From a virus, in IMG/VR virus record IMGVR_UViG_3300042302_000177, positions 62,001 through 126,000 of that record: a stretch of 64,000 nucleotides of DNA; one strand, given 5' to 3'. Shown here piece by piece: positions 57,692-64,000 of the stretch. A program made the position numbers and the translations under genes. The number at the start of each line of letters is the position of its first letter. Position 1 is the first letter of the stretch. The notes below the pieces were generated by a model. The model did no database searches. It worked only from the letters and a program-made list of their open reading frames with translations, and was not told the origin of the DNA.

Positions 57692-58344
57692 AAAAGAACT
57701 CAGTATTTTCTTCAAGTAAATGGTCAACTAAAAAGGGAAAAATAGCAGTATGTATTCCTACACGGGATACATTGCATTCTGCCCATGCAATGAGCTTACT
57801 TGAAATGGTAAAATTTAATACCATGAATGATTTAGACACACATGTGTTTATGGATGCAAGTACAATCTTACTTACACAACGTGAGAGACTTGCAACAATG
57901 GCCTTAGATTTAGGGGCTGAATATATGCTGTGGCTAGATAGTGATATAGTATTTCCAGCAACCACTGCTGTTAGACTGTTAGCTCACAATCAACCTATAG
58001 TTGCAGGAAATTACGTTAGACGACAATTTCCCTGTAAAGGTGTTGCTTATGAAACAATAGGCGACTGGGAAAATCCCTTAGACTTTAAAGTTCAAGATAA
58101 ACTTGTGGACGTAGAAGGAATAGGCATGGGTTGTGTATTAATGAAAACTGAAATATTCAATCAACTTCCGAAACCTTGGTTTGAATTTGGATGGAGTCCT
58201 GCATCAAATGATTTTTTAGGCGAAGACATGTTACTATGGCAAAAGGTCAGTGCAGCCGGGTACACTGTCAAAGTTGATACAGCACTAAGTCAAGAACTAC
58301 GCCACTTAGGAACTTACGGTTTTGGTCCTAGCGACCTAGACTAA
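57688..58344 (+). CDS. GT-A-fold glycosyltransferase-like protein
   Basis: The protein has 218 residues: KIAVCIPTRDTLHSAHAMSL near the N-terminus (nucleotide-binding strand), WLDSDIVF with the metal-binding DxD at residues 84-86, then VAGNYVRR and a GEDMLLWQK motif (FLGEDML), as in GT-A glycosyltransferases. The likely activity is sugar transfer from an NDP-sugar to phage DNA, a phage protein or a host glycan; the target cannot be told. It directly follows the surface module, which makes modification of virion or receptor sugars attractive. It overlaps the convergent Nudix gene by nine bases. Confidence 0.65.
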   Translation: MKKNSVFSSSKWSTKKGKIAVCIPTRDTLHSAHAMSLLEMVKFNTMNDLDTHVFMDASTILLTQRERLATMALDLGAEYMLWLDSDIVFPATTAVRLLAHNQPIVAGNYVRRQFPCKGVAYETIGDWENPLDFKVQDKLVDVEGIGMGCVLMKTEIFNQLPKPWFEFGWSPASNDFLGEDMLLWQKVSAAGYTVKVDTALSQELRHLGTYGFGPSDLD

Positions 58345-58776
58345 CTCTAATATCAATTCTATTTTTGCTCTAATAATTTTATTATTGAGACTATTCTTTA
58401 CACCCTGGTGTAAAGGTTTTGGCCAGTTGTTAAAACTGCACCACGCATATCCTGCATGTTCGTTATTTAGATGTGGTTGAAATTCTTTTTCTACAATCAC
58501 AACATAGGTATTATACTGAAATTTTTGATCGTTGCTGGTAAACAACTCAAGAGGTACAGTTTTTTTAATACCAGATACTTTTCCAACTTCTTCTTCAATC
58601 TCTCGTTGTAATGCTTCAAATGGCGTAGCATCAGTAGGCTCTTTCTTTCCGCCCACTAACCCCCATGTTCCTGCAGTTTTTCCTTGAGTTCTCTGTAGCA
58701 AGAGAAATCGTTTGGTATCTCTTGCTAAAAATAAACCGCCGCTACAAATAATTTGATTTAGAGTACTAGTCGCCAT
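58336..58776 (-). CDS. Nudix hydrolase
   Basis: The protein has 146 residues. The Nudix box is GGKKEPTDATPFEALQREIE followed by EEVG at residues 42-65. Compared with the usual GX5EX7REUXEEXGU, this box has one extra residue before RE, and Asp49 stands where the first Glu is expected; the metal-binding REIEEE is intact. Such enzymes hydrolyse nucleoside diphosphates linked to another group (oxidised dNTPs, ADP-ribose, caps). It overlaps the end of gp15 by 19 bases and is the last gene of the minus-strand operon gp14-gp15-Nudix, which would make it late-expressed. Confidence 0.8.
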   Translation of the reverse strand: MATSTLNQIICSGGLFLARDTKRFLLLQRTQGKTAGTWGLVGGKKEPTDATPFEALQREIEEEVGKVSGIKKTVPLELFTSNDQKFQYNTYVVIVEKEFQPHLNNEHAGYAWCSFNNWPKPLHQGVKNSLNNKIIRAKIELILELV

Positions 58777-60155
58777 AAACTTGAATCATACACACCTTCA
58801 TAAGTTTTAGACCATGCTTTCTGGTCCCACTTATATTGTGTTCCTGTATATGAATTAGTTATATAGACCACATTACTCTGTGTAGTAGAATTGAATACAA
58901 TGTTCCATGCAACACCATCCCACTCGATAATGTCGTTTGCATGTGCTTGAAAATCGCTGTTATCAGCATTCTTCCATGCATCGGGACCGTCATACCCCGG
59001 AGTGTTATATGCACTATTAATATTAATATCTTCTAAAATTAAAAATCTTTTGCCAGTTGCTACACCTGTAGGATTATAATTTTCAGGATTAATGACTGCG
59101 TCAACGGTTCCTCTACCAGCTATCGTAGTATTACTGGGAATAGTATCTGTATCAATGTTTAGTACCATAGAAGATTCGTCGCTAGGATCTAATCCTATAT
59201 AAGCAATGACTTCAGTATTATCAGGTTGATTAAATCTCAATTGACTCAATCCGGCCCTAAATTTACCAGGATGCAGATCTAACAACTTATGCCATGACAC
59301 AATATTTCTAGGATCGGTAATATCTATGTTTTCGCCCTGACCGTTTTTATTAATCAATCTTGCTCGATTGTTTAATATTAATAGATCATAATTACCTGGA
59401 GTTACAGTAATAGTAGCATCCGGACTTATTTCCCCAAAAACTTCTGCAGCACCTTCTTTATCATAAGCTGAATTAATTGTGCCGTGACCTACAGAATATA
59501 CATTAGAAATAATCTTTGTGATAATTCCTAATTTTTTAACTTTAGCGGGCGGGGTTATCCAAACAGGTGCTGTAAAATTCATTGTTAGTATATCAATATC
59601 TTCACTAACGCCCTGAGGGATTGTTCTTGAACTCCATGTTTGTCCTGTTAGATCCAACACACTTAGACTAGTCCAATCTACATAATTATCAGTTGTTTGA
59701 ATTTCAAAGCTAGGATTGAATAATACTGAAATTTGTTCCCACAGTTGAAGTTTCATTTCTGTATTAGTAGTCCATATGTCTGCGGCAAAGGTAATTAACC
59801 AAGGACTGGGCATCATTCGTTCTACAGTATAATTGCTACCTTGTGTGTTTAGGTATTCTTGACCATCTTCATCCCAGTCACGTTCACGAACTTGGATCTT
59901 ACTAACAAACGTAGGATCCTGCATACGAGGACGATCGAACTGCAAGTCTTTAATGTAGCAGGCAATGAACGGAGCACTGGGAATAACGTTTTCGCTATTC
60001 TTTCTTAGTATAGATGCAACTTGTCTGCTCATGTCCCCATATCGAACAGGTACTTGAACTAACTGCCCCTTAGTATCTTTGTAGGCAAAGTTACTCATTA
60101 CATTTATAAATTGTGTCAAGTATCTGCGTACTTGGCCGTCATAGAAGTGGTCCAT
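58758..60155 (-). CDS. 15: Tail completion / proximal sheath terminator gp15
   Basis: The protein has 465 residues. The first 250 match the layout of T4 gp15 (272 residues): FYDGQVRRYLTQFINVMSNF, VPVRYGDMSRQ, PSPWLITFAADIWTTNTEMK and WITPPAKVKKLG. The extra 200 residues are a beta-rich C-terminal extension with Trp motifs (IIEWDGVAWNIVF, YKWDQKAWSKTYEGVY, LWRLVL). gp15 caps the tail so it can join the head. It starts two bases after the gp14 stop and overlaps the Nudix gene at its end. Confidence 0.85.
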   Translation of the reverse strand: MDHFYDGQVRRYLTQFINVMSNFAYKDTKGQLVQVPVRYGDMSRQVASILRKNSENVIPSAPFIACYIKDLQFDRPRMQDPTFVSKIQVRERDWDEDGQEYLNTQGSNYTVERMMPSPWLITFAADIWTTNTEMKLQLWEQISVLFNPSFEIQTTDNYVDWTSLSVLDLTGQTWSSRTIPQGVSEDIDILTMNFTAPVWITPPAKVKKLGIITKIISNVYSVGHGTINSAYDKEGAAEVFGEISPDATITVTPGNYDLLILNNRARLINKNGQGENIDITDPRNIVSWHKLLDLHPGKFRAGLSQLRFNQPDNTEVIAYIGLDPSDESSMVLNIDTDTIPSNTTIAGRGTVDAVINPENYNPTGVATGKRFLILEDININSAYNTPGYDGPDAWKNADNSDFQAHANDIIEWDGVAWNIVFNSTTQSNVVYITNSYTGTQYKWDQKAWSKTYEGVYDSSLWRLVL

Positions 60156-60156
60156 A

Positions 60157-61365
60157 TTAATTATCTGCTCTTGGTCTTAGTGCTTTGCTCAATGCTTGTT
60201 TCTCAACAACGACTTCTCCAGCAATAGTAGCAGTGTTAGTGTTATTGATAAACGATGCCTTTTGTGTTCTTCTGACCTTTGTTGCATCAGTAGTCTGTGT
60301 TTCGCCTGTCTGACTAACAGTCATGCGTACATTATCTTCAAACTTAATCCAGTGTCTTCCGTCATACCTAAATAGTCTATTAGGCAAATAATCAGTTCTT
60401 AAATAAAACTGTCCGTTGACGGGTGAAGTAGGAAACTGTATACCAAAGCCATACGGAGCGCCGTTAGGTGGAACTCCGTCCCCTGTAAGGTATCCTACAT
60501 AATAATTGTGATCTGGAGAATTTAAAACTATACTTGCATCAAAAGAAGGATTGTCAACACTAACATCTAGATCTGTATTTGAAACATCTGCAACGTCTAA
60601 TGTTTCTGCATTTTTCATAGGAACAACGTACAGATGTTCTGTATCATACCCACTTCGACCGACATCTGCTTCTGCCTGTGCAATAATTTGATTATTAATA
60701 TCAATACTAGTTTGGACATTAGAAATTAAATCTCTAATCGTACTACCAGTCGCATCTCCATTAGCATCGATAAGTTCTTTGTCAAGTATTTCTTTAAATT
60801 CTTGTGTATCAACTAACGGCTGACATTTAGCACGTAGTAGGTGCGGATACCATGTCTGACTATACCCGCTTGCTGGACGAGTAACTTCGCTAATAACATA
60901 GAACCGCTTTAGTGCAACTGCATCGTCACCTAATGCATACTCGTCTTTTTGGTGTGGTAGTTCAATAACATCACCTGCCATTAATTTCCTACCTATTGCA
61001 TCGAATGTTCCACGTAAATGGAACGTAACCATAATATTGTCATTCTGTAAGAATAAACCAAATTGACTTAGATTAAAGTCAATATCTTGTAATGTATAAA
61101 TTCCACGCAAAATATAAACATCTGGATCGTAATGACGATCTCTATTTTCCATGAATAATAAATCTTGTATACCGAGTTCAGGAACGCTTGAGCCGCTTTG
61201 ATCAGGAGTAGTGGGAGTAGCATCACCGGCTTCTGGTGCAACTGGTCCTAGGTATTTGTGCAAGAAAACATCAGTTCCGCCTACTTGGAACTGTTCGTTA
61301 ATTGCACGATCTAAAAATCTAAAATCATTGCCCTTTTCGGGACGGTATAAGGATAAGCGTGGCAT
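60157..61365 (-). CDS. 14: Neck protein gp14
   Basis: The protein has 402 residues (T4 gp14 is 256). The N-terminus LYRPEKGNDFRFLDRAINEQ, then VGGTDVFLHKYLGP, is the typical start of T4-type neck protein gp14, followed by DPDVYILRGIY and VTFHLRGTFDAIGRKLMAGD. gp14 completes the head-tail joint with gp13. A Trp module (YLRTDYLPNRLFRYDGRHW) lies in the second half, which T4 gp14 does not have. It is first gene of the minus-strand operon, with a late box only seven bases upstream of the ATG. Confidence 0.9.
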   Translation of the reverse strand: MPRLSLYRPEKGNDFRFLDRAINEQFQVGGTDVFLHKYLGPVAPEAGDATPTTPDQSGSSVPELGIQDLLFMENRDRHYDPDVYILRGIYTLQDIDFNLSQFGLFLQNDNIMVTFHLRGTFDAIGRKLMAGDVIELPHQKDEYALGDDAVALKRFYVISEVTRPASGYSQTWYPHLLRAKCQPLVDTQEFKEILDKELIDANGDATGSTIRDLISNVQTSIDINNQIIAQAEADVGRSGYDTEHLYVVPMKNAETLDVADVSNTDLDVSVDNPSFDASIVLNSPDHNYYVGYLTGDGVPPNGAPYGFGIQFPTSPVNGQFYLRTDYLPNRLFRYDGRHWIKFEDNVRMTVSQTGETQTTDATKVRRTQKASFINNTNTATIAGEVVVEKQALSKALRPRADN

Positions 61366-61372
61366 AGTCTTG

Positions 61373-61380
61373 TATTTATG
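61373..61380 (-). promoter_or_regulatory. Late promoter box CATAAATA next to gp14 start
   Basis: On the minus strand, seven bases before the ATG of gp14. With T4 spacing the transcript would start one or two bases before the ATG, leaving no room for a ribosome-binding site. Confidence 0.45.
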
Positions 61381-61388
61381 GCTAAATA
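61381..61388 (+). promoter_or_regulatory. Late promoter box GCTAAATA next to gp13 start
   Basis: Five bases before the ATG of gp13 on the plus strand, back to back with the gp14 box. The predicted transcript start falls at the A of the ATG. Confidence 0.4.
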
Positions 61389-61393
61389 TCAGT

Positions 61394-62152
61394 ATGACTG
61401 AAAACGAAAACGAACGACAAAAGGTAATAGATTACTGCAAGACCATGCTGGGAGATGGCATGATCGATGTAGAACTAGATCCTGTACATTACAACACTGC
61501 AATTGACCGTGCCTTAAACAAGTTTCGTCAACGCAGTAGTAACGCGGTAGAAGAAAGTTATGCATTTTTAACAGTGGAAGTTGATAAAAATGACTATACG
61601 CTGCCACCAGAAGTAATGGCTGTGCGTCAAATCTTTAGACGCAGTATTGGTTCTAGGTCAGGCGGTGGACAAGGTGGTACGCTGTTCGAACCGTTTAATC
61701 TTGCGTATTCTAATACTTACTTGTTGACTGCTACAAACATGGGTGGCCTAGCCACTTATTATGCCTTTGCAAGCTATCAAAAACAAGTGGGCAAAATGTT
61801 TGGCAGTGAGATAAACTTCACTTACAATAAAACTACCAAAAAGTTAACCCTAATGCAACGTCCTAGATCAGAGGAAGAAGTGCTGTTATGGGTATATAAC
61901 TATCGTCCTGACTTTAATCTATTGCAGGACCCTTTTGCTAATCAATGGCTCAAAGACTATTCATTAGCTACCTGCAAATCGATGTTGGGAGAAGCTCGTG
62001 AGAAGTTTAATCAGATTGCTAGTCCACAAGGCGGCACCGCTCTAAACGGAACTGCCCTAAAAGGAGAAGGCAAAGCTGAAATGGAAATGCTAGAGCTAGA
62101 TCTAGTAAATTACAAAGACGGCGGAACACCACTTACTTTTGTAATTGGCTAA
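61394..62152 (+). CDS. 13: Neck protein gp13
   Basis: The protein has 252 residues from ATG 61394; a longer frame upstream would run backwards across the gp14 start and is not used. The sequence VIDYCKTMLGDGMIDVELDP, YTLPPEVMAVRQIF, FNLAYSNTYLLT and WLKDYSLATCKSMLGEAREK is typical of gp13 of T4-like aquatic phages (T4 gp13 is 309). With gp14 it forms the neck below the portal. The gene is divergent from gp14, its partner, across a 28-base gap. Confidence 0.85.
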   Translation: MTENENERQKVIDYCKTMLGDGMIDVELDPVHYNTAIDRALNKFRQRSSNAVEESYAFLTVEVDKNDYTLPPEVMAVRQIFRRSIGSRSGGGQGGTLFEPFNLAYSNTYLLTATNMGGLATYYAFASYQKQVGKMFGSEINFTYNKTTKKLTLMQRPRSEEEVLLWVYNYRPDFNLLQDPFANQWLKDYSLATCKSMLGEAREKFNQIASPQGGTALNGTALKGEGKAEMEMLELDLVNYKDGGTPLTFVIG

Positions 62153-62160
62153 TAAAAATA

Positions 62161-62189
62161 TTGACAGAGTAATCTAAATGTAATAAATT
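62161..62189 (+). promoter_or_regulatory. Sigma70-like promoter for the dNMP kinase gene
   Basis: A perfect -35 box TTGACA at 62161-62166, a 17-base spacer and TAAATT as the -10 (62184-62189), 20 bases before the ATG at 62209. It is the only clear host-type promoter I noticed, which fits early expression of a nucleotide metabolism gene. Confidence 0.6.
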
Positions 62190-62208
62190 ATAACATCTAG
62201 GGGATGTT

Positions 62209-62865
62209 ATGATCATTGGCTTTGTTGGGTTTATAGGGTCGGGCAAAGATACTGCCGCAGATTATCTAGTTAATACACACGGGTTTAGAAGAGACTCATT
62301 TGCAAATACATTAAAAGACGCGGTTGCAGCCGTATTTGGTTGGGACCGCGTTCTGTTGGAAGGGCGTACAAAAGAAGCCCGGGAATGGCGAGAACAAGTA
62401 GACCCGTGGTGGGCTGAACGTTTAGATATGCCCAAATTAACTCCACGTTGGGTTCTACAATATTGGGGTACAGAAGTATGTCGTACAGGGTTTCATGATG
62501 ACATTTGGATTGCTTCTGTAGAAAACAAAATGCGTAAAACTACTGATAATATCGTTATTAGCGATGTGCGATTTCCTAATGAAATCAAAGCAATTCATAA
62601 TGCAGGCGGTATAGTAGTGCGTATCAAGCGCGGTGAAGAACCCGAATGGTATGATGCAGCAGTTAGTGCAAATTCTGGTCCAAATGGCAATGCTACTTGG
62701 AGTCTAAGTAAGGCTAAATTAGCGCAACTTAAAATTCACGCAAGTGAAACAGCATGGGTCGGTGGCGCAATTGACCACACTGTGTATAACAACACCACCA
62801 TTGACGCACTGTTTGAACAAATTAAAAGTCTGGTCGAAGATCGCCTTGTCGCCACGGCAATTTAA
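62209..62865 (+). CDS. 1: Deoxynucleoside monophosphate kinase (T4 gp1-like)
   Basis: The protein has 218 residues with a P-loop GFIGSGKDT at residues 7-15. LKDAVAAVFGWDR and the segment with REWREQVDPWWAERL, then LQYWGTEVCRTGFHDDIWI and ISDVRFPNE, match T4 gp1-type dNMP kinases, which phosphorylate dGMP, dTMP and hydroxymethyl-dCMP in T4. GGGGATGTT lies before the ATG. Its last 44 bases overlap the opposite HNH-like gene. The presence of this kinase does not by itself show modified bases. Confidence 0.9.
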   Translation: MIIGFVGFIGSGKDTAADYLVNTHGFRRDSFANTLKDAVAAVFGWDRVLLEGRTKEAREWREQVDPWWAERLDMPKLTPRWVLQYWGTEVCRTGFHDDIWIASVENKMRKTTDNIVISDVRFPNEIKAIHNAGGIVVRIKRGEEPEWYDAAVSANSGPNGNATWSLSKAKLAQLKIHASETAWVGGAIDHTVYNNTTIDALFEQIKSLVEDRLVATAI

Positions 62866-63157
62866 GTTTATGTAATAATCGTTGACAGTTAGCGCATACT
62901 GTTTTTAGATTAGTATATCTACAGTTGGTAAGATCTCCGTCAACGTGAAACACATTAAATTGTTCTAGATATTTCGAAGTAAAGCTGCATTTATCACATG
63001 TGGCTTTTTTCTTGTAGCCTGCTCTAGCCCATAATGGGGTACCTTCTCCCCTTTCTCTAGCACAATGATCGCACTTTGACCTATAGAATGGCTTGCCTTC
63101 CTTATAGTAGTTGATAGCAACCGGTCGTTGATTGCACTTTTTACATAAATCTCTCAT
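62822..63157 (-). CDS. HNH endonuclease-like protein with CxxC zinc ribbons
   Basis: The protein has 111 residues. CxxC pairs lie at 5/8 (CKKC), 29/32 (CDHC), 54/57 (CDKC) and 88/91 (CANC), enough for two zinc sites. VFHVDGDLTNCRYTNLKTVC at 69-88 is an HNH core with His71 and Asn83; the usual third His after CxxC is Gln92, so activity is uncertain. It could be a mobile or free-standing nuclease. It is convergent with, and overlaps, the dNMP kinase. It has its own late box upstream. Confidence 0.75.
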   Translation of the reverse strand: MRDLCKKCNQRPVAINYYKEGKPFYRSKCDHCARERGEGTPLWARAGYKKKATCDKCSFTSKYLEQFNVFHVDGDLTNCRYTNLKTVCANCQRLLHKLKLPWRQGDLRPDF

Positions 63158-63187
63158 CTTGCGCCCTTTTAATTGCCCTTTTCTTTG

Positions 63188-63195
63188 TATTTAAT
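63188..63195 (-). promoter_or_regulatory. Late promoter box ATTAAATA (minus)
   Basis: 30 bases upstream of the HNH-like gene start at 63157 on the minus strand, in the divergent gap with gp18. Confidence 0.45.
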
Positions 63196-63217
63196 ACCGG
63201 GAAAAAACAGCCAAACC

Positions 63218-63225
63218 GCTAAATA
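63218..63225 (+). promoter_or_regulatory. Late promoter box GCTAAATA before gp18
   Basis: 34 bases before the ATG of gp18 at 63260, which also has TAGGAGATCAGG as ribosome-binding site. Confidence 0.55.
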
Positions 63226-63259
63226 ATTTAAAGTAAAAATCCATTTAGGAGATCAGGTA

Positions 63260-64000
63260 ATGGCAACATTGAATTCACCAGGCGTACAAGTAACCGTAAT
63301 CGATGAGAGTTTTTATACTCCATCAGCCCCAGGCACAGTGCCTATGGTATTTGTAGCGTCTGCACAAGATAAAACAAACCCTAGCGGTACAACCGCATTG
63401 GGTACAACCGCAGCAAATGCAGGTAAAGTTTGGTTGATTACAAGTCAACGAGATTTAACTGACACATTTGGTACTCCGGTTTTCTATACTGATGCTAGCA
63501 GTAATCCACAGCACGGTAATGAACTTAACGAGTACGGACTGCAAGCCACTTATAGTCTTTTAGGCGCAAGCTCGAGAGCGTACATTGTACGTGCTGATCT
63601 TGATTTAGGTGAACTAGTTCCAACTAGCAGCGTACCAGAAGGTAATCCTGTAGCAGGAACATACTGGCTAGATACAGATGCTAGCCTATATGGTGTTAAA
63701 GAATGGGACGCAAGTACATTGAAATTTACTTCTAAAACTCCTATAGTGTTAGATGATACTTCTCCTGCTTCTAGCTTCAGCGGTACAGCACCTTCAAACT
63801 CTATCGGTTCTAAAGGAGACTTTTGTATTGTTGTTACAAACGATAATGCAAACACTCTTTACAGAAAATCTTCCGGTAATGCATGGGTAGCAGTTCAAGA
63901 TTCTTTTGACAGCGGTAAGAGATATGTTGCTGCTCCTCACTATTCTTACCCAGTATTCAACGCTAGTACAGCAACTGGTTCTGTATGGGTTACTACAACA
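63260..64000 (+). CDS. 18: Tail sheath protein gp18, 3' partial
   Basis: 247 codons are present and the frame is open at the window edge; T4 gp18 is 659 residues. It forms the contractile sheath of the tail. LNSPGVQVTVIDES and the following PGTVPMVFVASAQDKTNPSG are the standard N-terminal start of gp18 in T4-like aquatic phages, then TDTFGTPVFY. From about residue 128 a Gly/Trp-rich insert with GTYWLDTDASLYGVKEWD follows. It starts at ATG 63260 with a good ribosome-binding site and a late box. Confidence 0.95.
   Translation, partial: MATLNSPGVQVTVIDESFYTPSAPGTVPMVFVASAQDKTNPSGTTALGTTAANAGKVWLITSQRDLTDTFGTPVFYTDASSNPQHGNELNEYGLQATYSLLGASSRAYIVRADLDLGELVPTSSVPEGNPVAGTYWLDTDASLYGVKEWDASTLKFTSKTPIVLDDTSPASSFSGTAPSNSIGSKGDFCIVVTNDNANTLYRKSSGNAWVAVQDSFDSGKRYVAAPHYSYPVFNASTATGSVWVTTT

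Noticed and set aside
61211-61393. Longer gp13 start at 61211
   Set aside because: It would run across the gp14 start on the other strand. The conserved gp13 sequence begins at the ATG at 61394.

Overview
The window is a 64 kb piece of a large T4-like myovirus genome (Caudoviricetes), built like the T4-like phages of marine or freshwater bacteria. The evidence is a near-complete set of T4-type structural genes in a recognisable order, the T4 recombination nuclease pair gp47/gp46, a T4-like dNMP kinase, and a recurrent late-promoter box of the form NNTAAATA in front of many gene starts. No tRNA genes, photosynthesis genes or other host-revealing metabolic genes are visible, so the host cannot be named. 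Both ends are cut inside genes: gp47 at the left and the tail sheath gp18 at the right.

Layout. 1-3788 holds gp47 (partial), gp46 and four small genes, including a GIY-YIG endonuclease-like protein. 3789-4247 has no convincing ORF but is full of inverted repeats and is the best candidate here for an undescribed structured RNA; it ends against a TATAAATA late promoter. 4285-5929 holds a low-complexity protein of unknown role and a minus-strand pair, a gp26-like baseplate hub protein and a 72-codon ORF that may be reached by a -1 frameshift. 6001-14211 is the tail tape-measure-like and head module: tape-measure-like protein, portal gp20, a small conserved protein, an acidic prohead core protein, protease gp21, scaffold gp22 and major capsid gp23. 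14359-57216 is an exceptionally long virion-surface module. It contains a 2806-residue protein with eleven Cys-Arg-Asp repeats, several fibre proteins made of shuffled beta modules, a fibrinogen-like lectin, four tandem LamG-type adhesins, and two fibres ending in S74 self-cleaving chaperones. 57218-63157 returns to mixed genes: an unknown protein, a GT-A glycosyltransferase, and a minus-strand operon gp14-gp15-Nudix. Divergent from that operon lie gp13, the dNMP kinase (with the only clear sigma70-like promoter) and an opposing HNH-like gene. gp18 begins at 63260.

How it works together. gp20/21/22/23 and the core proteins build and mature the head. gp13/14/15 form the neck and close the tail. 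gp18, the tape-measure-like protein and the gp26-like hub belong to the contractile tail. The 41 kb adhesin block, about 13,500 codons, would supply fibres and receptor-binding tips. Its repeated modules and the regular tandem LamG array suggest that recombination drives its variation. The TAAATA boxes imply late transcription by a gp55-type sigma; at three places the box lies so close to the start codon that almost leaderless mRNAs would result.

All calls are from reading the sequence and from recall of protein families; no database search was run.
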